64,000 nucleotides of DNA, taken from contig JANJXV010000006.1 of assembly GCA_024803745.1 (NCBI GenBank), positions 43,873,001 to 43,937,000 on the forward strand, in the 5' to 3' direction. Position numbers and translations under genes: made by a program. Below are positions 54,952 through 64,000 of the stretch, piece after piece (the stretch's first letter is position 1; every line of letters begins with the position of its first letter). Below the pieces are notes generated by a model, which did not search any database, was not told the DNA's origin, and saw nothing but the letters and a program-made list of their open reading frames with translations. The DNA is from Megascapheus bottae (lineage: Eukaryota; Chordata; Mammalia; Rodentia; Geomyidae).

Positions 54952-56526
54952 AAAAAAGAAAAGACAAGACAGCATTTCTTCATGTGTCTATAGGCCATTC
55001 TTAATTCTTCTTCAGAGAAGACTCTCTTTAAGTCTTTGGCCCATTTTTTTAATGGGATGGTTGTTTCTTTGGAGATTAGCTTTGCAGTGATTCAATTTTT
55101 TGAGCTGTTGATATATTTTAGAGATGAGGCCTTTGTCTGTTATATGGTTAGTGAAGATCTTCTCCCACTCTGTAGGTGTTCTAGTTAGTTTGCTACCTAT
55201 ATCTTTTGCCATACAGAAGCTCTACAGTTTAATGCAGTCCCACTTATCTAGATTTTCTCTGATTTGTTGTGTTTCTGGGTCCTTATTAAGAAAGTTTTGA
55301 CCTGTGCCAAGGAGGCCTAGTGTATCTCCTATTCCTTCTTGTAAAGTTTTCAGTGTGTCTGCTTTTACCTCCAGGTCTTCGATCCATTTGAAGTTAACCC
55401 TGGTGCAGGGTGACAAAGAAGGATGCAACTTCAGTTTTCTGCAGGTGCTTAACCAGTTCTGCCAGCAATATTTGTTGAAGAGGCTTTCTTCCATTCTATT
55501 TTTTTGGCTCCCTTATTAAAGATTATGTGGCCGTAGGTCTGTGGGTTAATATGCTCAATATCTCTGGCCATAAAAGAAATGCAAATCAAAACAACTCTAA
55601 GATTCCACCTCACTCCAGTTAGAATGGCCAGGATCAAGAAATCTAATAACAACAGATGCTGGAGGGGATGTGGCCAGGAGGGATCACTACTACACTGTTG
55701 GTGGGAGTGCAAACTCATTCAACCACTATGGAAAGCAGTATGGTAGTTCCTCAAAAGACTAAACACAGAACTTCTCTATGACCCAGCAATTCCACTACTT
55801 GGCATTTACCCAATGGTCTAGAAACAAGGACATACTAAATCCACTAGCACAACAAAGTTCATTGCAGCACTATTTACTATAGCAAAAATATGGAACCAAA
55901 CCAGATGCCCCTCAGTTGATTAGTAGATCAATAAGATGTGGTATTTATACACAATGGAATTCTATGCTGCTGTCAGAAAGAACGGCACTGCCCCATTTGT
56001 AAGGAAATGGAAAGACAGAAAAAATCATTTAGTGAAGTAAGCCAGAATCAAAGGAACTTAGGCTCAATGATTTCACTTATTTGTCATAATCAGTAGAAAC
56101 CTTGGGTTCTCCTAGCGGAAATTTACAATAGAGCAAAACCTAGATACATAAGGTCATATAGGATGATGTTAAATGAAAGGACCTCCAGGATATAGAAACA
56201 AAAGCCATATAACGAGTGATTGTTGTCCTTAATGTACTATGTTATCTCTCATCTCTTTTGCTGTCCCTTAGTTATCTCATATTGTTACAGTATTTTACCT
56301 TGTTATCTGATATATTGTATATATGCTTATTTGGGTATTTGAAATCAGATTGGGAAGGGGGGGGGGAAACAAGATGAGGGGCAGGGCCGGGGTGGTGGGA
56401 GGGAAATGGGGACCAAGGCATGTGAAAGGGTATCAATGTTTGTGAAGTAATGCACCTTCTATCTGGTGAATATAATTTAAACTTTCTATTAGTTACCATA
56501 AAAATATATGAAAAAAAGAAAAGACA
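54952..56526 (+). mobile_element. 1.5-kb L1 with clean 5' inversion and 15-bp duplication
   Basis: AAAAAAGAAAAGACA at 54952-54966 and 56512-56526. 54967 to about 55563 is antisense L1 ORF2: minus-strand translation gives [23 protein letters not shown] and FKWIEDLEV in the 55222-55494 frame, and TPTEWEKIFTNHITDKGLIS in the 55012-55212 frame. From about 55564 the L1 is in sense: [19 protein letters not shown], a Cys-rich knuckle at 55655-55710, DPAIPLLGIYP, TMEFYAAVRKN, then the 3'UTR with its G tract (56355-56410) and tail. The antisense part ends at 'agaaatgct' and the sense part starts at 'tctctggcc', adjacent in the L1 seen at 30.67-30.72 kb. Several in-frame stops in the sense part. Confidence 0.93.
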
Positions 56527-56622
56527 GACAGACAGAAAAGGAAGGAAGGAAGGGAGGAAGGGTGGGAAGGGGAGAGAGAGAAAAATGAAAGGAAAGGAAA
56601 AGAAAGAAAATAAACCTTTTCT
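56527..56622. repeat. GACA/GAAG purine tract at the L1 3' side
   Basis: (GACA)n, (GGAA)n, GGGAGG and GAGAGA runs, all purine on +. They directly continue the target duplication, so the tract probably grew from the SINE or L1 A-tail. Confidence 0.88.
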
Positions 56623-58994
56623 GCTGAACATGCATGTGCAGTTTCCTTGTCAGTATTTTCTATATCATACAATACAGTAACTCATTAAACAGTATTTACA
56701 CCATATTAGATATTGTAAGTAACCAAGAGATAATTTAACTTGGAACATACAGAAGCATGTACATAGGTTAATACAAATATTACACCTTTATATATATAAT
56801 GGACTTCAGCCGAGTTTTGTATCACTGGATTGGTAATTTCTTGATTCAAGTCCCCCACCCCCACCCCGATGCAACATCAAAGGCAAGTTCTGTTATTTGG
56901 CAACCTTGGCTCAAGTTAAATAGGCAGAGAGAAGAACAGCAGAATACAAAAGCATTCCATACATTGTCTAGTACAGACTCTATGGCCCTTGGAGTTGTAA
57001 GCCTCTGTGGTTACTTATAGCATTAATAGTCTGGATTTCAAAAGTACAAGGTTGGCCCTAGGCAAAATTCTAATGTAACTATTTTAGGTGTCCCAAGCCC
57101 ATCACTTTCTTCTCTGGAACAAAAGTTGAATGTTTCCTGTTCCCTCTTCCTTATAGTAAAACCTGTTCCCAGGGAAATAACTAATACCAGCAATTTACTC
57201 ATTAGTGTGAATGAAGTGGTATCTCCCTCAGGCTGATTTAAATTGTTAAGTCTTATCTTTAATTATATTATTCCATTCTTTCTACTAATAAATATTCACT
57301 GAGAGCTGCCAAGGACTAAGTTGGAAATAGAGAAAGTGAGAGTAACACAGAGCTGCCCCCAGGAAACCTATAATGTATGGTTTCCTCCATGAATTGCAGG
57401 CTGAAGCTAGACAGAAAGAAAGGAGCATGGGGGTAGGCAAGGCTTTGCTAAGGGTTGTGACACAGGAATTCTCAGGCTGCCAGTGAAAGAGGTACCTGAG
57501 CAAGGCTGAGAAGTTCATGAATTCCATGTAAGAACTAATCAAGGCTCATGTCTCACTTTCTCTCTATTATATTTCTTCTGAATTGAGAGATATTTATGGA
57601 GCAATGGAGGATGACATTAGGAAAGTGATCTCACCGAACTCTGGACCAGAATAAAACTAAAAATGAAGAAAATTTAAAATAAAGAAATGAAAATCCTGAT
57701 TTGGGGCACAGAAAACAAAATTACTTCATTTCAATGACTACATTATTTGACAAAAAAAGAGGGAAAATACTACAGAACAATCTCTATGTCTGAGATGGGA
57801 AATTGTTCAGTATATAGTACCAAAATAATACAAGTACTCCAAAGTATAATTATAAAAGATAATGTAATATTTTGTGGAAATATTAACACACTGGTCTCTA
57901 AAGTTAAGGTATAAAGATATGAATGTAATCTAGATGATTATATAGATGTATAAAATATATATATAATTGGATGAGCAAGATTAAAGGAATATGGATGCTT
58001 GAAAATTCCTGAAGGAAGGAAAGTGAGGTCCTATGTTTTCCATTTTTATTGATATTTTGTAATATAATCTGTGCATTTTAATATTTATATTATATATCAA
58101 TCAAATGAACAAACAGGGAGGAAATGAATGCATTATAGAGAATTTGGAAAGCACTTGATTGACTACGAGCTCATAAAAAGGCAAACGACAGTTATGTAAT
58201 CACTTTTAATAAAATGATTGATGCAGTCAGAGTTTATCAACGGATTATAATGATGCAGATCCAACAAAATAAAAGTTCCCCTATACTTTACAGCAATGCA
58301 GCCACATCTGGAACTCTGTTAACTCTAGTGATCTATTTTGGAAGACATTGATAAAACTGGGAAACAGTAAGAGAAGGTAAGAAGAGAAACAGTAAGAAGA
58401 CTAGGGGGGAAAATGTCTGAAAATCATAGCATATGACAAATGATAGAAAACTCTGGCATCTTAGAGCAGATACATCTTATGATGGTCAGGTGAAAATTGT
58501 ATTTGATTTTTGAAGGTTTAGAGGATAGAATTAGAATCAAAAGATAGAAAAATCAGGGAAGATCTAAGTAGCTAAGGACCATTTCAAAAGGTAGAACTTG
58601 TCATTGTGGAAGGAGGTCAAGCAAAGGCAAGTGAAAAGTACTGATGTCTTGAAATGTTTCCTGGATGAGTCTACAGACTCATTGAATCCTTAGATTATAC
58701 TTTTCTATTAAATTTGGGGATGAGAGAAACTCCATTTGGTCCCTATACTTCTTGAGGCAGTCCAGGTCATCTCTTACACACATGCACTCACTATAGGAAA
58801 TTAAAATGTGATTAGGCTAAAGCCAGATTCAAAGAAACAGATTTAGTCATTTTTCCTTGGAGTGTAGAGCTATTGCCTCTGAGTTTAGTTTGCAATTCCA
58901 TTGCTTAACATCCATTTGATTATTGTCGACCTAATTACTTTTGGCCAGGCTGTAATTATGTTCATGACCTTTAGTCTAATCATTAAGGGAGGAG
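56623..58994. other. Mostly unrecognised
   Basis: 57280-57480 ('aaatattcactgagagctgcc', 'ccccaggaaacctataatg', 'cacaggaattctcaggctgcc') may be a mammal-wide relic of unnamed family. The 73- and 85-codon frames are unsupported. 57.5-59.0 kb is AT-rich and featureless. Confidence 0.4.
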
Positions 58995-59195
58995 GTAAAA
59001 GAATTAACTTTTACAAAGCATCAGTAATGAACCATGTACTGTATTTGGCATATCATATGCATGACTTAATTTAAACCTATAACTCTCAGGGGTAAGAATA
59101 ATTATTCCCATTTTATAGCTAAGCAAACTGAGGTTCACTTATAGCTAAGCAAATGCAAGGTCTAAACAGGTGCCAGAGATGAGTTCCAATCACGT
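58995..59195 (+). repeat. MIR SINE
   Basis: 'acaaagcatcagtaatgaaccatgtactgtatttggcat', 'cttaatttaaacctataactctcagggg', 'taattattcccattttatagctaagcaaactgaggttc'. 'ttatagctaagcaaa' is duplicated within it (59114-59128 and 59139-59153). Confidence 0.75.
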
Positions 59196-59602
59196 CTGCT
59201 TTGCCTGCAATCTTTGCTTGGTTATGCTGTGTTTTCCCCAAATCAAGTCACCATTACTTATAAATTTACCCAAAAGCAACTATACCATATCCCTAGTCAA
59301 GGTCCAGGAGGCCTTGCCTCAGGATGAACCTTCAAGTCTGCCTGTTCTTTACAATGTTCCAACTTTTTCTGGGATCACTGGCTTCAAATTGTGGTAGAAA
59401 GAACAATGGCTCTGAAAGACATCTACATGGTAGAGCAAATGAGACCTCTGAGATACATTAAGTCTGAGATGAGGAACTCCATGAGGTGAACTCCATGTAA
59501 TAAAAATGGTCCCTGTGAAGCGAAAGGAGGGACAGGACCAGAAGGAATGTGACATTGGAAGCAGAACCTAGGAAAAGAGAAAGGGATGGGGCAAAGATGC
59601 CT
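59196..59602. other. Unrecognised sequence
   Basis: Open frames of 75 (+), 68 and 71 (-) codons overlap and are unsupported. Confidence 0.45.
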
Positions 59603-59820
59603 CAGTGAGGAGGCTGAGATCTGAGAAGCACAATTCAAAGCCTACCAGGGCAGGAAAGTCTATGAGACTCTTATCTCCAATAAATTACTCAGGAAAATCT
59701 GGAAGTGGTGCTGTGGCTCTAGTGGTAGAATGCTAGCTTTGAGCAGAAGAAGCTCAGGGACAGTGCCTAGGCTCAAGTCCCAGGACTGGCAAAAAAAAGA
59801 AAGAAAAGAAAAGAAAGATG
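59603..59820 (+). repeat. B1-ID SINE, 5'-truncated
   Basis: Starts at 'gaggaggctgagatctgag', continues 'cctaccagggcaggaaagtctatgag', linker, 'tggaagtggtgctgtggctctagtggtagaatgctagc', 'aagctcagggacagtgcc', 'tcaagtcccaggactgg', and a tail with (AAAG)n. Confidence 0.88.
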
Positions 59821-60090
59821 AAAAAACACACACCAGATAGAACTCAGTGCTGCTGACAAGTTAACTTTTAGGACCTCTCAGTTCCAGAAATGAGGCAATG
59901 TGCTTGCATTGTTTTGAGCCACCAAGTTTGTGGTTATTTGCTATAGTAGCTACCTTGAGTAGTCATTTTGAATAGAGAAAAATCACCCACTCAAAAACAT
60001 CTGATAACAGCTGAAGTGCAGAGGCTAGAGCTTTGTTTTTCTACCCTGTCTATGGATGATGGAACTGAGTAATGACTGCGAGCCTTGCCA
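59821..60090. other. Unrecognised sequence
   Basis: No repeat or gene recognised. Confidence 0.4.
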
Positions 60091-60099
60091 CAAGACTGG

Positions 60100-60290
60100 G
60101 ACCCAGGTAGAAAAGGAAGAAAACTAGGAGAGAGGGAGGAAGGAAGAAGGGATGAAGGAAAGAAGAAGGAAGAGGGAAGGAAGATGATGAGAGGGAAAAG
60201 GAAAGGAGGAAGGAAGGAAAGAAGAAAGGAAGGTACAATCAAGAGGAAAGGGAAAAAAGAAGAGTTAACATGGAAGAAACACAAAATATT
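60100..60290. repeat. (GGAA)n-type purine tract
   Basis: About 190 bp almost entirely A/G on + ('gaggaaggaagaaggg', 'gaaggaaagaagaaaggaagg'). The opposing Ser/Phe/Leu- and Lys/Glu/Arg-rich frames (109, 62 and 70 codons) are its translations, not genes. Confidence 0.88.
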
Positions 60291-60556
60291 TAGATGACAA
60301 AGAACACTATCCATTGTCACTCTAAAAAAGACATATTTCCAGGAAGTCTATTTCTGAATGAAATTCCTATGTTAATCTTTCTATAATGCAGCACCCATGA
60401 GAGTATTGCTTCATTCCAATTGTTGCAAGAGAGTTTTCAGTGGTTTCTTGGATTCACTGAAGCTATTTTTCTTCCCTTACCCCTCCCACCCAATCATAAG
60501 CATAGTCCAAGAAGAAGAGGGGTCAGGAAGCCATGTAAAGATCAGGGATGAGATTT
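60291..60556. other. Unrecognised sequence upstream of the L1
   Basis: Flank of the L1 5' end. No repeat recognised. Confidence 0.4.
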
Positions 60557-60668
60557 GGGGGGGGGGGATTGGCGGAAGATGGCAGCAGTTCAGGGTGAGA
60601 CATACTGAGCACCTGCCAAGATTCATGTACGGGCAGTGCAGGAGACAGTCCTCTACCAGAAATTGATC

Positions 60669-61229
60669 CTAAGTAAGCTTTAGGACCACAGAGAACTCAG
60701 GCAGAGAGGAAAAAAAGGAAAAAATGGAGGAATACCAGCTCAAAAAGAGAACGTGGAGTTCCACCGTGGAGCAGCCGTGAGACAAAGGCTCTTCTGAATC
60801 AGAGCAGAGACAGCGCTCCACAGCAGCGCAGACCCGCCGGCTGCAGACAGAGCCACACAGAGCCTGCGCGAGCACAGAGCCGACACCCGGCCATGCACGG
60901 ACCTGCCAGCTGCATGGAACCAGAGAATCCAGGAATTTGTGAGTAGCTCTGAGAAGTTTCCACTTCTGCTCCAGGATGGGCATTGGGAGGGAGCCCCTCC
61001 CCGTCCAGCTGAGAGCAGCGCCATCTTGACTGCAGGCAAGGACCCAGGCCAAAGCAATTGGAGCCTGAGAGGTGGTGCTGACAGCGCCACTTAACTGGCA
61101 AAGGATTTCCCAGAGATTCCTTAGCCAGAAATCTGGCTCCAGCACTGTTGAAATCCATCCCCCTGCGCCGCCCGCAGACCTGGTAAACAAAGCCGCCTGC
61201 GGATCTTTCAGGTTTGTTCTACCAAACAA
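60669..61229 (-). other. 186-codon antisense ORF in the L1 5'UTR
   Basis: The longest antisense frame in the window that is not a simple-repeat artefact, starting at an ATG in the CpG-containing part of the 5'UTR and reading toward the L1 start. It encodes a Trp/Cys/Ala-rich product with no domain I recognise. Two other antisense frames (60740-61090, 60799-61158) are open over the same stretch, so lack of stops in G+C-rich DNA may explain all three. Primate L1s have an antisense ORF0 in this place, but no sequence relationship is evident. Confidence 0.3.
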
Positions 61230-61657
61230 GCAATCTCATCCGAAAAACCGCAAAGCCAAATCACAAGAGAAAAAGACTTTGTGAAGTGTTTAGATCCCGA
61301 ATTTAGTGGAGACACAAGTTTCCTATCCTGCCCCCCCACCAAAAAAAAACTGAAGTATACCTTTTTTTAACCCCATTTCATTTGCATTTTTAAATATTCT
61401 TATTTTTCTCTGTGCCATTTAACCTACACCTTTTTTTCTAATGTTATGATTCATTCCTTTTTTCTTTTTTTCTCCTCTCTTTTCCCGCAATTCTGCTGTC
61501 ACTGTGGTTGTTCCTAGAAACACAGTGACAGCTCTGGGTACAGTTTGAATAAAAATGATATCCATATTGATACAGTCACCTGCTTTTTAAACTCTGGGTT
61601 CTCAACCATAGTATCTCTTGGGTAAGAACTCAGAACAGTGAGGAATCTCCCTCCACC

Positions 61658-61686
61658 TTTTCTTTTCTTGTTTTTGTTTTTGTTTT

Positions 61687-61732
<46 letters not shown>
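61658..61732. repeat. (TTTTTG)n then (GT)n in the L1 5'UTR
   Basis: TTTTTGTTTTTGTTTTTG leads into about 20 GT units. Frames on both strands here are artefacts. Confidence 0.9.
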
Positions 61733-62234
61733 CTGTTTACTTTTGTTGATGTTTTGTTTCTTTTTTCTTTTTTTTCTTTCTAAAATTGGTACCATTGAAA
61801 TCCCCTATATCAACCTCTCTCTTTTCTCTATATATTCTTCTTACTACTCTTCTTATTTTGATAAGTTTTATCTAAGTTCATCTAAACTTTCTACACAAAT
61901 ACTCTTCCTGTCTATCACCTTAGGTCAGTTATCCTTACACGATACCCTTTCTTCATTTCTATAATACCCTTACACTCCTGTATTATTCTTTTCCTACCTC
62001 CCTTGTCATCATTCATATTATTTTTCTATCTCTGGTCCTCTGTTCATCCTTCAACTCTTACAATGCATGGATCTACATTTGATGGTTGTTGAGCAATGCT
62101 GTGTATCTAGGTGTTCAATTATACTCTAGGTCCAGAGGGACTTAAATACAATAGAGATTGGATTGAGGGGCTTATTGTTTTGGTCATAAATTAGTCATCT
62201 GTGATTGTAATAGATTTGTATGTAAGTGTACAAC

Positions 62235-62429
62235 ATTGGATTTATTTGTATTTGGTTATTTGAAATTGGATAGGGAAGGGGGGAAAACCAAGATGGGAGG
62301 GTGGAGGGGAGGGTAATGGGGACCAAGACATGTGAAAGGGTATCAATATATGTGAATTAATGCACCTTCTATCTGGCAAATATCATGTAACCCTTTTATT
62401 AATTACAATAAAAATTTTTTTTAAAAAAG
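62235..62429 (+). mobile_element. L1 3' end embedded between 5'UTR and ORF1
   Basis: 'attggatttatttgtatttggttatttgaaattggataggg', G-rich tract at 62271-62315, 'gaccaagacatgtgaaagggtatcaat', 'cttctatctggcaaatatcatgtaaccc', 'attacaataaaaatttttttt' and A6. This is the terminal ~190 bp of the same L1 family with poly(A) remnant, in sense. The 'gtgaattaatgcacc...ggcaaatatcatg' variant matches the 44.6-kb copy. I find no target duplication around it. Confidence 0.85.
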
Positions 62430-62550
62430 AGAGAGTGTTATTATCAATCTAAAAGAGCTAATATCTATTGTCAGCAAGCTAAAAAGGTCTAGGTTGGTTA
62501 TATCTGAAAATCATAATCTTGTTTAGTATTAATCTTGCTCCTATTTTCAA

Positions 62551-63737
62551 ATGGGCAGAACAAGAAACTCAAGAAAAATGTCAAATCAAGGAATAGCATC
62601 TCCCACCGAACATAAACAGGCAATGGAGCAGTCAGTGGCAAATCTGGAGGAGAGCCTTCCAAGTGCTATCAAATGCAATTGATAAACATCATTAATGAAA
62701 AATGTGAAAACATAAAGAAAGAGATAAGGGAGGAAGCCATAGCTAAACAAGAGGAAGCCATAAACAAGATGATATGTGAAAAGGGGGAAGACATAAAGGA
62801 GGCCATAATAAAGATTTTTCAAAGAAAAATGGACGAATTCATAGAATCCACAAACAAAAAGGTGACTGAACTCCAACGAATGTCCAAAGAGAATAAAGCT
62901 GCTGAGCTAACCACTCAAATGGAAATCAAGGAGTTAAAGAAATCCATACATGATCTAAAACAAGAGATGCAACGCATCAAAAATGACCAATTAGAAGCAA
63001 GGGAGATGAAGAATAAAGTAGATAGCTTTGATAGCAGGTTAGACAATGCAGAAGAGAGAATTTCCGAGGTTGAAGATAATTTAGTTGTTATAGAAAAAGA
63101 ACAGAAAATGAGTCAATTCAAATCTAAGAAATATGAGAAAATGCCACAGGAGGTCCAAGATACAATTAGGAAGCCTAATTTAAGGCTAATTGATATTGAG
63201 GAAGGTCTGGAGAAAGAGGTCAATGGTATTGGAAATATACTTCAGGGAATCATCTCAGAGAACTTCCCAAATATCCAGAAGGGCAGGCCCATCCAGATAC
63301 AAGAAGCTTTTAGAACCCCAAACAGACCTGACCAGAAAAGTACACCCCACTGCCACATTATAATCTGAACTGGATCAATAGAGGCCGAAGATAGGATCCT
63401 AAAAGCAGCCAGGGAGAAGAGAACAATCACTTATAAAGGCAAACCAATCAGAATAACCCCAGATTTCTCAGCAGAGACCATGCAAGCAAGAAGAGATTGG
63501 AAGGATATATGTCATGCCCTTAAGTCAAATAACTACCAACCAAGAATACTGTACCCAGCTAAGCTCTCATTCATAACTGAGGGAACAATAAAAACATTCC
63601 ATTCCAAGGAAAAGCTTCAACATTATGTAGCAACAAAACCAACATTACAGAAAATTCTCAAAGATGTCCTACACATAGAAAACCAACACAAATGTTATAC
63701 AGAGAAAGACATGGCACCTAAAACTCATAACATCTAA
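62551..63737 (+). pseudogene. ORF1: L1 ORF1 (RNA-binding nucleic-acid chaperone), disrupted
   Basis: ORF1p coats L1 RNA in the retrotransposition particle. The ATG at 62551 (MGRTRNSRK...) opens a frame that ends at TGA 62680-62682. The reading continues in another phase from about 62670, one base having been lost in or near an A-run. That phase carries a long heptad-rich coiled coil (about 62680-63150: INEKCENIKKEI, EIKELKKSIHDLKQEMQ, NAEERISEVED), then the RRM-like domain (RKPNLRLIDI at about 63165, ENFPNIQKG, IQEAFRTPNRPDQK). A TGA at 63366-63368 interrupts the RRM end after HIII. The C-terminal domain (ILKAAREK, YKGKPIRITPDFSAETMQAR, RILYPAKLSF) runs in the same phase to TAA 63735-63737. 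The total span corresponds to about 395 codons. Confidence 0.93.
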
Positions 63738-63785
63738 GTACCACAAAAACTATCAAGACACAGGCCCTAATCAAAGCTTGTAAAA

Positions 63786-64000
63786 ATGACAGGAACTAAT
63801 AAATATTTCTCAATCCTAACTCTCAATATCAATGGACTGAACTCTCCAATTAAATGACATAGATTATTTAGTTGGATCAAAAAGCAAGATCCATCATTCT
63901 GCTGTCTTCAAGAGACACATCTTACCCAAAAAAACAAACCCCTTTTGAAAATGAGAGGTTGGAATAAACTCTATCAAGCTAACGGCCCCCATAAACAGGC
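63786..64000 (+). pseudogene. ORF2: L1 ORF2 N-terminus (endonuclease domain start), TGA at codon 24, partial
   Basis: ORF2p supplies the apurinic-like endonuclease and reverse transcriptase. The start MTGTNKYFSILTLNINGLNS at 63786 shows the conserved LNINGLNS endonuclease motif carrying the catalytic Asn. In-frame TGA at 63855-63857 follows PIK. The same phase continues as HRLFSWIKKQDPSFCCLQET, with the conserved QET, up to the window end. The start lies 48 bp after the ORF1 stop, a normal L1 spacing. Confidence 0.92.

Larger units (their letters stand above)
60557..62234 (+). promoter_or_regulatory. L1 5'UTR with internal-promoter features
   Basis: Starts with G11 followed by ATTGGCGGAAGATGGC. 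The YY1-type core AAGATGGC is at 60576-60583, where mammalian L1 promoters carry it close to the start site. A reverse YY1-type site GCCATCTTG lies at 61020-61028. 60750-61260 is CpG-containing and G+C-rich (gcagcgcagacccgccggctgc, cctgcgcgagcac). After 61300 it turns pyrimidine-rich with T-runs and a (GT)n at 61691-61731. The 5' boundary is inferred by analogy with L1 starts, since the upstream flank is not L1-like. Confidence 0.7.
60557..64000 (+). mobile_element. Probably full-length L1 (5'UTR, ORF1, start of ORF2), cut by the window end
   Basis: Order of parts: G-run 5' end, YY1-type core, CpG-containing 5'UTR, pyrimidine-rich middle with (GT)n, an embedded L1 3' end, ORF1, a 48-bp spacer, and the ORF2 start. 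This is the only L1 here with a 5' region. At least two stop codons and one frameshift make it non-autonomous as read. The 3' half and the right flank, needed to confirm full length and target duplication, lie outside. Confidence 0.8.

Noticed and set aside
59991..60320. 109-codon Ser/Phe/Leu-rich and 70-codon Lys/Glu-rich opposing ORFs
   Set aside because: Both are translations of one (GGAA)n purine tract.
1..64000. CRISPR arrays, operons, phage or plasmid features
   Set aside because: Repeat content (7SL/tRNA SINEs, L1, MaLR, MIR) is mammalian; the only regular short repeats are microsatellites.

Overview
The window looks like ordinary mammalian chromosomal DNA: AT-rich, without operons, and dense in retrotransposons. 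I found no host protein-coding gene, exon series, tRNA, rRNA or CRISPR array that I can support. The open reading frames that exist are retrotransposon remnants, antisense shadows of repeats, or chance frames. The lineage signal comes from the SINEs. There are B1 (7SL-derived) monomers, lone ID (tRNA-like) elements, B1+ID composites, and ID dimers whose head carries a tRNA-like A box and B box. Together with a single rodent-type L1 family, this points to a rodent, and I infer a castorimorph/geomyoid one (kangaroo rat or pocket mouse type). The exact species cannot be read from the sequence.

Layout. 0-7 kb: a TG-rich minisatellite, MIR and MaLR relics, and an ancient L1 ORF1 fragment split by an ID and a B1-ID SINE. 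7.2-8.0 kb: a 5'-truncated L1 with an 11-bp target duplication. 8-14 kb: mostly unrecognised sequence with microsatellites, one B1 and one MIR. 14.3-16.2 kb: an antisense L1 tail abutting an ancient L1, then an L1 scrap carrying a complete 348-bp endogenous-retrovirus solo LTR with a 6-bp duplication. 18.9-19.4 kb: an inverted L1 tail inserted in a SINE. 20.8-23.5 kb: four L1 3' ends. 24-29 kb: mostly unrecognised, with L2-like, MER5-like and duplicated-SINE material. 29.7-31.9 kb: antisense and sense L1 tails. 32.0-35.1 kb: a SINE-dense tract with an unassigned GC-rich block. 36.5-38.7 kb: a heavily interrupted ancient L1. 40-48 kb: MIR, SINEs with clear duplications, a 5'-inverted L1, MER5-like relics, and an ancient L1 broken by a 403-bp MaLR LTR. 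48-54.5 kb: mostly unrecognised. 54.7-56.5 kb: a 1.5-kb L1 with a clean 5' inversion. 60.6-64.0 kb: the 5' part of a probably full-length L1 (5'UTR, ORF1, start of ORF2), which runs off the window.

The most interesting object is this last L1. It begins with a G-run and a YY1-type core, has a CpG-containing 5'UTR with a 186-codon antisense frame, and carries a recognisable L1 3' end with its A-tail about 120 bp upstream of ORF1. Its ORF1 is broken by one frameshift and one TGA, and ORF2 by a TGA at codon 24. I see no undescribed cellular system. The novelty is in retrotransposon structure: an L1 3' end inside an L1 5'UTR, three L1 inversions, an LTR inside an L1, and a SINE with an internal module duplication.
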